From Rebecca billardiae RCC1528 (Eukaryota > Haptophyta), in NCBI GenBank assembly GCA_965240325.2, contig OZ251232.1, positions 930,001-994,000 on the forward strand: DNA of 64,000 nucleotides, written 5' to 3'. Below, piece by piece: positions 22,601 through 31,451 of this stretch (positions are counted from its first letter, which is position 1; each line of letters begins with the position of its first letter). The notes below the pieces were generated by a model. The model did not search any database. It was not told the DNA's origin and worked only from the letters and a program-made list of their open reading frames with translations. A program made the position numbers and the translations under genes.

Positions 22601-25600
22601 GGTGGTCGTCGGCGCCGCCTGGACACGTGCTTCAACACCCAGCTGCAAGCGATGTACTCGGCGGCGGCGTGCCCCAACCCGGGCTGCACGGATGCGGACG
22701 CAGACAACTTCGACTCTGCGGCGACGATCGACGACGAGTCCTGCGCGTTCGGCGGCTGCACCGCCGACAACGCGACCAACTTCGACGCGCAAGCAACCGT
22801 TGACGACGGCTCGTGCGTGTACGACATCTTTGGCTGCCTTGACTCGCGCGCGTGCAACTACAACTCGAATGCAACGGCGCAGGGAGACACGGTGTGCGAT
22901 TACGATATCTTGGGATGCGCGGAGTCGGATGCGCTCAACTACCTCTCGGTGGCGACCATCAACACGGGCTGCACGTACGAGGTGCTTGGCTGTCTCGATC
23001 CTACCGCCACCAACTTTGATTCGAGCGCCAACACGGACGACGGCTCGTGCATCGATCCAGCCGGTGGGTGCACCGATCCCATCGCGGACAACTTCGACTC
23101 GACGGCCGCGGTCGACGATGGCACGTGCGTCGTTGCCGGCTGCACGAACACCAACGCGGACAACTACAACTCGGCCGCCACCTTCAACGACGGCAGCTGC
23201 TTCTTCCTCATCCGCGGCTGCATTGACACGCGCGCAATCAACTTTGACGACTCGGCGACGGTCAACGACGGCTCGTGCGTCATCCCCGGTTGCACCCAGA
23301 CAGCCGCGGACAACTATGACTCGGCCGCGACTCTGAACGATGGCTCGTGCACGGGGGCGATCCCTGGCTGCCTCGACTCGAACGCCGTGAACTACGTGGC
23401 CGGCGCGACTGTCGACGACGGCACGTGCGTCTTCCGCGGCTGCACGCTCACTTTTGCGACCAACTACGACTCGACCGCGACCGACAATGACGGCACGTGC
23501 ATCTACCCCAAGTTTGGCTGCACGGACCCGAGCTCGATCAGCTACCTGTCGACCGCGGACACGAACGACGGCTCGTGCCAGTACGCGGGCTGCCTGGACA
23601 CGAGCGCCACGAACTACGACTCGACGGCCGACGTTGCCGACGCGGGCTCGTGCATCATCCCGGCGCTGGGCTGCACGGACTCCACCGCTGACAACTACAA
23701 CTCAAACGCGGCCGGTGACGACGGCTCGTGCGTCATCACCGGCTGCCTCAACTCGCTGGCCGAGAACTACAACTCACGTGCGACCGTCAACTCGAACAAC
23801 TGCATCAACATCGCCGTCGCCGGCTGCACGGCACCCGACGCGGACAACTACAACCCGCTCGCCACGGTCAACCAGGGCTGCGTGTTCCTCGGCTGCCTCA
23901 ACCCGATCGCGTTCAACTACGACTCGACGGCGACCGACTCCTCGGGCAACTGCATCCTGCCGGTCACGGGATGCACGGACGCCGATGCGGAGAACTTCGA
24001 CTCGGGCGCGAACGTCAACGACGGCTCGTGCGTCTACCCCGGCTGCACCAACTCGCTCTGCTCCGGCTACGACTCGTCCGCGACGACCGACGACGGCAGC
24101 TGCGTGTGCCCAGCGTTTGGCTGCACGGACTCGGCATCGGACAACTACGACTCCACGGCGAACACGGACGACGGCAGCTGCATCGTGCCCGGGTGCACGG
24201 ACATCACTGCGACCAATTTCAACTCGGCAGCGACCGACGACGACGGCAGCTGCATCCCGCCGGTAAGCGGCTGCAGCATCGTGAGCGCCGACAACTTCGA
24301 CTCGCTCGTCACGCAGCTCGTCGCGTCCTCGTGCATCTTCAGCGGCTGCCTCTCGACGCTGGCGAGCAACTACGACTCGACTGCCAACACGCCGGACGGC
24401 TCGTGCATCTTCCCCATCAGCGGCTGCACGGACAGCAGCGCGCTCAACTTCCGCTCGGACGCGGAGGTCGACAGTGGCAGCTGCCAGTACTTTGGCTGCA
24501 CCAACACGGCGGCTGTGAACTACGACCCGTCGGCGACCGTGACGGGCGGCTGCCAGTTCCCCGCGCAGGGTTGCACGAACGTCGCTGCGGACAACTACGA
24601 CTCGGCGGCGGACGAGGACGACGGCAGCTGCGCCATCGGCGGTTGCACGTCGGTGAACGCCGCCAACTACAACTCGCTCGCCACGTACCCGGACGGCTCG
24701 TGCTCGTTCAGCCCTCCGCCAGCGCCGCCACCCGAACCGCCCTCGCCTCCTCCCTCGCCCCCTTCCCTGCCGCCATCCTCGCCGCCCTCGCCACCACAGC
24801 CGCCTCCGTCGCCTCCTCCGCCCTCGCCTCCGCCGTCTCCTCCGTCACCGCCGCCCGCGCCGCCCTCGCCGCCCTCGCCCCCTCCTTCTCCGCCGCCACC
24901 GAGCCCGCCGCCTTCGCCGCCCTCGCCGTCCTCCCCACCACCGCGCCCGCCACCTCCGCGTGATCCGCCATCTCCAGTCACAGCGCCGGCGGGGGAGGTC
25001 AACCTTCTCGGGCAGGAGTTGGTTGAGATCTCGTTTGTCGGACAGGTGCGGCGCTGCGCCGCCCGCGCAACCTGCGCCGCGCGCGCCACCCGCGCCGCGC
25101 GCACACGCACGGTGATGAGCGGGCTCGCCATTGCTCCTGTGCTCACCTCGCCTTCGCACCCCGCGCCGCCTCTGCGACACCGGCCGCTGCCACCAGGTCT
25201 CCATCCTCGCGAGCGCCGGCCTGGTGTGCATGACATGCGCGATTTTGTGTGGCTGGCGGCTGTACGTGCGCCGCTCAAAGCAGCAGAAGGTGCGGCGGCG
25301 CAGTGCGCGCGCGAGCCCCTCGACAGACCAGTGCCCCGCACAGCGCGTGCGAGCGCGCAGCCGCTGGCCGATAACCCACCCTCGCGGACCACCCTTCTGC
25401 ACGCGCCCCACGCACGGCAGGCCAAGGCCGAGGCCGAGCAGATGGAAGCCGCAGCCAAGATCCAGGCCTTCCGCCGCGGGCAGATGGGCCGCACGGCGGC
25501 GAGGCTCAAGCGCGACGAGCTGCAGCAGACGCCGCGAGCGACGGCGTTGGGCGCAATCGGCGCGACGGTCGGCGCAGGCTCCTTCTCGGCGGCACGACTC

Positions 25601-25975
25601 AAGCGTCCGGAGCCGCCTCGGTCGGGAGGGGGAGGGGCACCGCGCATCTCGAGCCAGATGTCCGATGCAGCCGCCTCTGTGAATGGCGCCGCAGCAGCCC
25701 TGGGCGCCGCCTCCGCTGCCGCTGCGTCATCTGCCGCAGCGGCCGGGGCGGCCGTTGCCGCCCTCGCGCAGGGCTGGGGACAGTCGCAGCAGCCTCAACT
25801 CGATCACCGCGAAGCTCCACCGGCACCCGCGTCGCCGACGCACGAGTATGCCGACCTGTCACACTCGCCCGCGGTCGGGGGCGACGATCTTCCGCCTCGC
25901 CCGTACAGCAGGCAGCATGCGCAGGATCGTGCCACGCCGGTCCCGCGCGGCGGTGACGCACAGGGCCGCGTGTAG
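6600..25975 (+). CDS. Giant type I surface receptor: signal peptide, 3 LamG, 3.5-kilo-residue SPPP rod, 52 Cys repeats, TM helix, IQ tail (gene B)
   Basis: Five exons are proposed: 6600-6702, 6878-7659, 7847-25045, 25197-25289 and 25421-25975, giving about 6,243 residues. The first donor is uncertain; 6762|6763 also keeps frame and gives 6,263. The start at 6600 gives a signal peptide with core CAVALLLSCAC. Exons 2-3 encode three LamG-like domains (about 6880-7560, 7850-8375 and 8620-9280) separated by proline linkers. Bases 9289-19932 encode an SPPP/SPPPP rod of about 3,548 residues. Bases 19940-24712 encode 52 repeats of the type CTDxxAxNYxSxATxxDGSC, interrupted at 21890-22680. A second Pro stalk follows (24710-25000). 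Exon 4 is exactly one membrane span plus a basic stop-transfer (ILASAGLVCMTCAILCGW then RLYVRRSK). Exon 5 is a cytoplasmic tail with an IQ motif (KIQAFRRGQMGR). The frame changes at the introns of 187, 151 and 131 nt, each GT-AG and phase 0, so a single open frame is not the true product. The role is probably adhesion or sensing; the ligand is unknown. Confidence 0.85.
9289..19932 (+). repeat. 10.6-kb proline-rod coding minisatellite with higher-order structure
   Basis: The block encodes (SPPP)n with SPPPP and SPPPPP steps and rare substitutions of Ser by Thr, Leu, Ile, Phe, Gly, Arg or Cys. It is strongly C-rich on the plus strand. A diagnostic 15-mer (gccaccgccaccgag) recurs near 10081, 10512, 10945, 11401, 11881, 12436, 12991, 13420, 13849, 14329, 14758, 15151, 16210 and 16840, with a one-base variant near 15580. 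Spacings of 429, 480, 555 and 630 recur exactly, so long units of 130-210 codons were duplicated whole on top of the 12-bp base unit. Past about 17,080 the order decays. The complementary strand and both other plus frames are also free of stops over long stretches, which is a by-product of composition. Confidence 0.9.
19940..24712 (+). repeat. 52 cysteine-rich repeats (CTDxxAxNYxxxATxxDGSC) in gene B
   Basis: By reading the frame I count 25 repeats before and 27 after an insertion. Each is about 22-30 residues, with a Cys near each end, an invariant-looking A-x-N-(Y/F) core and usually D-D-G-(S/T)-C at the end. Variation lies in the loop before the second Cys. Repeats of this type are known from marine bacteria and algae, without an established function as far as I know. 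One disulfide per repeat and metal binding by the Asp/Asn-rich turn are inferences. The repeats are much more diverged from each other in DNA than the proline rod. Confidence 0.85.
21890..22680 (+). other. Non-repeat 260-residue module inside the Cys-repeat array, with tetrabasic site
   Basis: The repeat array of gene B is interrupted by a globular stretch. It starts with a beta-rich part (GVVQIVAQRRSCVIKAV, then GAVVGTAVSSVNGAYEL) that looks like a carboxypeptidase-regulatory or CnaB-type fold. An ITPLTTMYMYM segment and helical sequence follow. Near its end (about 22600-22620) it carries GGRRRRLD, a candidate subtilisin/kexin-type processing site exposed outside the cell. No family could be assigned with certainty. 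Confidence 0.55.
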
Positions 25976-26724
25976 GGCTTCATCGCAGGCGCGGCCACGG
26001 CTCAGCCGTGGCGTCGCGCCCGGATCATGGCCCGGGTCAACGGTGGTCGCACTGTTGGCTCCGGCACCAGCAGCCGAGAAGCCAGCACGGCGCTGCTCTC
26101 ATCACTCATCATCATCAATATTTATTATTTATAATAAAATAAGTGCATGCAACCTCCGAACGACCGTTGGGACTTTGGACTTGATGGTTGGATACGGTTA
26201 CCACGGTTACTACCGACAAAGCGTTTAAGCATGGTACTTCGTCGTCAAGCATGATTGGCGCTATAAATAGTCATTAGGGATTCGTAACTGTATGCCGTAC
26301 GTTCGTCACGCCGCCTCTTGTGGAAGTTTGCGACGAAGTTCAAAGTTGAGAGTCACGCGTTTCTCACAGCCGGCTCCCTCGACTAACTTTAATTAGGAGA
26401 TTCTTTGGATGCGACGAAGCCGAATACGCCAGAAGGTGGAAAGACGGCTCAGGGAGGCGGAAGCTGGGAGGGGGGGTATTTACCCGCGCGCGAGCTAATC
26501 ACGCGTGAGAGGTGATATGACTGATGAACATTGAATATGATTGTTGCGCGCGCCTGAAAGCAATCGTCGTCCCGTTGTCATTGGTCATACAACGTTCCAG
26601 CTCGGGGCACCCGCAACCGGCTAGGATGCGCTGGGCGGAAAGCTGGTGCTTGTCAGGAGCACCGACCGAAAGGCTTGTGGTGCCCTCGGCCTGCTCGACG
26701 CAGCGGAAGAGCAGCGGAACACCG
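25976..26724. other. Intergenic region, 3' side of gene B and leader of the ARM-kinase gene
   Basis: No gene is visible. An AT-rich tract at 26118-26143 (tatttattatttataataaa in part) could serve 3'-end formation of gene B. From 26262 a TATA box begins, and the sequence between it and 26725 would be the 5' leader of the next gene. That leader contains several upstream ATGs, including 26524, which is in frame with the kinase. Confidence 0.45.
26262..26270 (+). promoter_or_regulatory. TATA box (TATAAATAG)
   Basis: A clean TATAAATAG lies in an otherwise mixed region, upstream of the plus-strand kinase gene and downstream of the gene B stop. A start of transcription about 30 bases further on would give a leader of roughly 430 bases before the preferred ATG at 26725. 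The assignment rests on motif and position only. Confidence 0.45.
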
Positions 26725-29700
26725 ATGAGGCGAAACAGCATCGAGGGGCTCTTTGCCAACCTGTTCGGCACAGGCGCCGGCGGGGTCGCCGCCACGCCGA
26801 CCACCAACGCGCCGAAGAAGCTGCCAATCGATCCCGCGGACCTACCGCGCAGCGTGCAGGCAGTGCCGCGGTGGACTGAGATCGCGCCAGACGAGCTGGC
26901 GTACGGCGAGGCACTGGGACGAGGCACGTTCGGCAGAGTATACGCTGGGACTCTCAGAGGCTCACACCCCGTCGCCATCAAGCGCGTGGAGGTCGACGTC
27001 GAGCTGGCCGCCATCGGCAAGGCGGTCGGCGCGCAGCAGGGCCTGCAGCACGCGCACCTGCTGCAGCCGTGTGGGGCATGCACGCTCGACAGCGGGAGCG
27101 CGTGCATCGTGCTGCCGCTCGCGTCGGGGCAGGGCAGCCTGCACCAGCTCCTCCGCGCCGCGCGCGCGCCTCTGCCCGAGGCCGTCGCCGCGCACTGCGC
27201 GCTCGAGGTGGCGAGTGCCCTTGCGTACTTGCACGCGCGCGGCGTGTGCCACCGCGACCTCAAGTCGCCCAACGTGCTGATCGCGGAGGACGGCGCGCTG
27301 AAGCTCGCGGATGCGGGGCTGCCGCCCGTGGCGGGGCAGCCGCCCGCGCTCGCCGTGGGCACCTACTCCCACAACGGCACGCTCGAGTGGCTCGCCCCCG
27401 AGCTGCACGGCGCGCCCGCGCGCAGGAGCGCCGGCAGTGGCGTGGACTTGGCAAAGGTGGGAGCCTGGGCGGAGCGGAGCCGGCGTGGCGGCGGCGTGAT
27501 GCGCTGCGCCCGGCCGCGCCCCCGCCAACACGCGCGCCGCGCCGCGCCTCCCCACGCGCCCCTCGCCGCGCCGCAGGCCGACGTCTACTCCTTCGCCATG
27601 CTGATCGTCGAGCTGCTCACGCGCAAGGCGCCCTGGCAGGGCAAGCGCGGAGACGTGCTTGGCCTGGCGCTGCGGCTGGACAAGCGGCCGAGCGTGCCCT
27701 CGTGGTCGAAGCCGGTGCAGCTCGCCGCGCTCGCGCGCGCGATGTGGGCGCGGCAGCCCGACGCGCGGCCGGCCGTGGACGAGCCGCTCTGCGTCCGGAT
27801 CGACCAGATCCTGCTCGACTGCCCGCGGCCCTCGGACAAGGCGAGCGCAGAGCTGGGTGCTCTCGGCGAGCGCGTCGCGGCGCGGCTGGCGGGCACGCTC
27901 GCTGCGCCGTACGGCACGCAGGCGGCGGCGGCGCCGGCGCCGGCGCCGGGCGCGGGGCAGGTCTTCGCCCTGACGCTGCGCGACAGCACGCCCGCGACGC
28001 CCGTCCTCTCGCGCACGCCCTCGGGGATCGGCGCGTGGCCGCAGATTGTAGCGGCGCTTGACGCGGCGGCGCGCGGCGGCGAGGCCGCGGCCGACGCGGC
28101 CGAGCGCGCGCTCGACGACGCGGCCACGCGCGCGGGCGAGGTGGGCACGGAGCAGACGGCGGCGGAGTCGGGCGCGCTCGCCGCGGTCGTGCGCGCGATG
28201 GGCGCGCACATCGCCTCGCCCGCCGTGCAGGAGGCGGGCTGCCGCGCGCTCGTCAACGTGTGCGCGGGCGCGGACGAGGCGCGCGACGGGCGAGCGCAGT
28301 GCTCGACGCAGGAGGGCGCGATCGAGGCGGTCGTGCGCGCGATGGGCGCGCACAGCGCGCGCGTCGTGCTGCAGGAGGCGGCGTGCAAGGCGCTGATCAA
28401 CCTGACCGCCGGCACGGACGGCGCGCGCGACGCTCGCGCGCAGCGCGCGGCGGAGGACGGCGCGATCGAGGCGGTGGTGCGCGCGATGGGCGCACACGCA
28501 ACGCACGCGACACTGCAGGAGCGCGGCTGCTGGGCGCTGCGCAACATCTGCGCGGGCGACGACCGCGCGGTGGACGCGCGCGCGCAGCGCGCGGTCGAGT
28601 CGAGCGCGCTCGAGGCCGTGGTCCGCGCGATGGGCCTCCACCTCGCCTCCGCCGCCGTGCAGGAGTGGGGCTGCCGCGCCCTGCTCAACATGTGCGTGAG
28701 CGGCGACGACGGCGCCGGCCACGAGAGGCACGCGCAGCGCGCCGCGGACGCGGGGGTGCTCCTCGCGCTCGTGCGCGCGATGGGCAAGCACGGCGCGAGC
28801 GTGGACGTGCAGGAGTGGGCGTGCAAGGCGCTGGTGAACGTGTGCGAGGGCGCCGACCGCGGCGCAGCCGACGCGCGCAAGCAAGCCGCCGCGGACGCGG
28901 GCGCGCTGCCTGCCATTGTCCGATCGATGGGCCTGCTCAAGGGGGCGGGCGCGCCCGTGCTGGCCTGGGAGTGCCGCGCGCTGTCGTGCGTCGCGGGGGG
29001 CACCGACGCCGCGCGGGGCGGGCGCAAGCAGCAGGCGCTCGCCGCGGGCGCGCTCGCCGCGCTCGTCCGCGCGATGGGCGCGTACGCCTCGCGCGCCGAG
29101 CTGCAGAGCGAGGCGGCGCGCGCACTCGTTGAGCTGTGCGCTGGCACGGACGCGGCGCGCGACACGCGCGCCGCGCGCGCGGTCGAGGCGGGCGCGCTGC
29201 CCGCGCTCGTGCGCGCGATGGGCGCGCACGCCGCGGACGCTGAGCTGCAGCTGCACGCGTGCCGCGCGCTGGTCAACGCGTGCGCCGGCGCCGACCTGGA
29301 GGGCCGTGCGCGCCGCGCGCAGCACGCGGCGGACGCGGGCGCGCTCGAGGCGCTGGTCGGCTCGATGCGCGCGCACGCACGCACGGACCCGACTGTGCAG
29401 GAGTGGGCGTGCCGTGCGCTCGTCAACGTGTGCGCGGGCGACGACGCGCCCCGCGCGCGCCGAGCGCAGCTCGCCGTCGACGCCGGTGCACTCGACGCCG
29501 CCGTCGCCGCGCTGACGGCCGAGCTGGCGCACGCCGGCTCGCGCGAGTGGGCGTGCCGCGCGCTCGTCAACATGTGCGCGGGCGTCGACGCGCGGCGCGA
29601 CGCGCGCGCGGACCGCGCCGCGTCCGCGGGCGCGCTGGAGGCGCTGGTCGGCACGCTGGGCGCGCCGCACGCGCCGAGCGCGACCGTGCAGCAGTGGGCG

Positions 29701-30471
29701 GCGCGCGCGCTGACGAACGTGTGCGCGGGCGACGACGACGCGCGTGACGAGCGCGCGCAGCGCGCCGTGCGCGCGGGCGCGCTCGAGGCCACCCTCTCCC
29801 TACTCGGCAGGCACCACGCGGACGCGCCCATGGTGGAGCAAGGCTGCTGGGCGCTGCGCAACCTCACGGCGGGGGAGGACGCGGAGTGGAGCGCGCGCGC
29901 CGCGCGCGCCGCCAGCGCGGGGCTCGTCCAGGCCGTCGCGCGCGCCATGGAGGAGCACGCCGGGGATGCGGGCGTGCAGCACTGGGCCTGCAACGTCCTC
30001 GTGAACGTGACGGCCGGCGACGACGACGCGGCGGACTCGCGGAAGCAACTCGCTGCCGACGCGCGCGCGCTGCCGGCCGTGCTGCACGCCATGCGGCGGC
30101 ACGTCGGCTCATCGGCGCAGCAGGTGTGGGGCTGCCGCGCGCTCGTCAACATCCTCGCGGGCGGCGACCGCGGCCGCCCCGCGCGCGTGCAGCTCGCCGT
30201 GGACAAGGGCGCGCTGGACGCGGTCGTGGGCGGCATGGACGCGCACCCGCACGCCGAGGAGGTCCAGGCGTTCGGCTGCCGCGCGCTCGTCGTGCTGTGC
30301 GCGCCGCCGCACGCCGAGGCGCGCAGGCGGCTCGCGACAAGGCACGGCGCGCGCGGCGCCGCGCTCAGCGCGGAGAAGGCGCACCCAGCCGCGCCGCGCG
30401 TGCAGCGCTGGGCGAACGAGCTTGTGCGCATCCTGCCCTCCGAGCGTGACGCGGGCGGTGGCGAGGTGTGA
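26725..30471 (+). CDS. TKL-like protein kinase with about 15 armadillo repeats
   Basis: Two exons are proposed, 26725-27456 and 27577-30471, giving 1,208 residues. The 120-nt GT-AG intron is a multiple of three and lacks stops, so the frame stays open through it. It splits the kinase domain between VDLAK and ADVYSFAMLIVELL and would otherwise insert 40 Arg/Ala-rich residues. Kinase features are the glycine loop GRGTFGRVYAG (about residue 64), VAIK, the catalytic loop HRDLKSPNVL (about 175), DAG instead of DFG, and APE. A low-complexity linker leads to about 15 tandem repeats of 47-50 residues (residues about 440-1195), each with GALxAxVRAM and CRALVNVCAG-type helices: armadillo repeats. The ARM superhelix should bind protein partners of the kinase. 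The frame can start at 26524, but those residues look like leader sequence, so 26725 is preferred. Family and role beyond this are inference. Confidence 0.85.
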   Translation: MRRNSIEGLFANLFGTGAGGVAATPTTNAPKKLPIDPADLPRSVQAVPRWTEIAPDELAYGEALGRGTFGRVYAGTLRGSHPVAIKRVEVDVELAAIGKAVGAQQGLQHAHLLQPCGACTLDSGSACIVLPLASGQGSLHQLLRAARAPLPEAVAAHCALEVASALAYLHARGVCHRDLKSPNVLIAEDGALKLADAGLPPVAGQPPALAVGTYSHNGTLEWLAPELHGAPARRSAGSGVDLAKVGAWAERSRRGGGVMRCARPRPRQHARRAAPPHAPLAAPQADVYSFAMLIVELLTRKAPWQGKRGDVLGLALRLDKRPSVPSWSKPVQLAALARAMWARQPDARPAVDEPLCVRIDQILLDCPRPSDKASAELGALGERVAARLAGTLAAPYGTQAAAAPAPAPGAGQVFALTLRDSTPATPVLSRTPSGIGAWPQIVAALDAAARGGEAAADAAERALDDAATRAGEVGTEQTAAESGALAAVVRAMGAHIASPAVQEAGCRALVNVCAGADEARDGRAQCSTQEGAIEAVVRAMGAHSARVVLQEAACKALINLTAGTDGARDARAQRAAEDGAIEAVVRAMGAHATHATLQERGCWALRNICAGDDRAVDARAQRAVESSALEAVVRAMGLHLASAAVQEWGCRALLNMCVSGDDGAGHERHAQRAADAGVLLALVRAMGKHGASVDVQEWACKALVNVCEGADRGAADARKQAAADAGALPAIVRSMGLLKGAGAPVLAWECRALSCVAGGTDAARGGRKQQALAAGALAALVRAMGAYASRAELQSEAARALVELCAGTDAARDTRAARAVEAGALPALVRAMGAHAADAELQLHACRALVNACAGADLEGRARRAQHAADAGALEALVGSMRAHARTDPTVQEWACRALVNVCAGDDAPRARRAQLAVDAGALDAAVAALTAELAHAGSREWACRALVNMCAGVDARRDARADRAASAGALEALVGTLGAPHAPSATVQQWAARALTNVCAGDDDARDERAQRAVRAGALEATLSLLGRHHADAPMVEQGCWALRNLTAGEDAEWSARAARAASAGLVQAVARAMEEHAGDAGVQHWACNVLVNVTAGDDDAADSRKQLAADARALPAVLHAMRRHVGSSAQQVWGCRALVNILAGGDRGRPARVQLAVDKGALDAVVGGMDAHPHAEEVQAFGCRALVVLCAPPHAEARRRLATRHGARGAALSAEKAHPAAPRVQRWANELVRILPSERDAGGGEV

Positions 30472-31451
30472 CGACTGACGAGTGACGATGAAGTGACGGC
30501 GTACGATGAAGTGACGGCGTTCGATCAGACCGCACTACGACGGCGCGGATGAAGCCTGCTCATCCATATCATCGCCCGCGCCGGCGCCGAGCCCACGTAG
30601 CGCCGTCCTAGGCTTGACGACCGCCGCCGGCGACCGCGACCGCCGCTCTGAGTCTGACAGTTGCCTGACCTCGGATGTACAGCTAGCAATTATAATATTA
30701 TAAATTATAATTCAATTATTTACTACTACCGTATATATATATATGTATATAATGGCCCGCGGTGCAGGGCGGAGCGCGCAGCGTGGAGCCCGCACCAGCG
30801 GGCCCGAACCACGTTTCAAAAAGATCTTTGATCAAGAACTGAAAAGGGACGGGGGGCGATTTTTAGGGCTGGCGGAGACCGAGTTTCGAGTTTTTGAGAT
30901 CGCATAGAGAGGTCTATTAGGCCGAAAATAAGCGCGTCCAGCTGATTCCCTTAAGTAAAGTGCGATCTGGACGTCAGCTGGACGTGACATTAGTGTAACG
31001 GTTCGTTACGAGCGCGATTTTAAGTATGAGATTGCCGCCAACCGCCAACCGATAAAAACGGCAAGGCAAGGGCTCGGGAAACTTGATCACTTGTAAATGT
31101 GAATAGTAAAATGCTCTCCCCGAGCGCGCCTGTCGCCTCGCAGGCGCACGGGAAACTTGATCACTTGTAAATGTGAATGGTAAAATGCTCTCCCCGAGCG
31201 CGCCTGTCGCCTCGCAGGCCGCGCGTCTCGCCCTCTCCTCGCTCCGCTCTCCCCGAGGCTGAGCTCGCGGCCCGCCTGTCACCTCGCAGGCGCGCGCCAC
31301 GGACACATGCGCGACGAGATCGCGGCGGGGGCGGCGAGATCGCGGCGGGGGCGACGGGCAACAACCTGCCCGCGGGCGCGTTCGTCACTCGAGGAGCAGC
31401 GCGCAAGGGCGAGCCGAGTCCGGAGCACGCGAGCTCGTCGCTCGCCGACCG
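30472..31451. other. Intergenic region with AT tract
   Basis: No gene is seen. An AT-rich stretch at 30688-30752, including a (TA)n run, follows the kinase gene. The remainder is mixed sequence with the 74-bp tandem duplication listed separately and GC-rich DNA after 31220. Confidence 0.5.
31075..31222. repeat. 74-bp tandem duplication, two copies
   Basis: Two adjacent 74-bp copies begin at 31075 and 31149 (cgggaaacttgatcacttgt at each start). They differ by one internal transition (a/g) and at the very end. The near identity points to a recent event. No coding role is seen. Confidence 0.85.

Noticed and set aside
7466-25975. Single 6,169-residue open frame taken as the protein
   Set aside because: It reads through introns at 7660-7846, 25046-25196 and 25290-25420, misses the signal peptide and first LamG domain, and loses the TM helix, which lies in another frame.
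26962-29670. 902-codon minus-strand frame over the ARM kinase
   Set aside because: It is Arg/Ala/Val-rich antisense shadow without family features.
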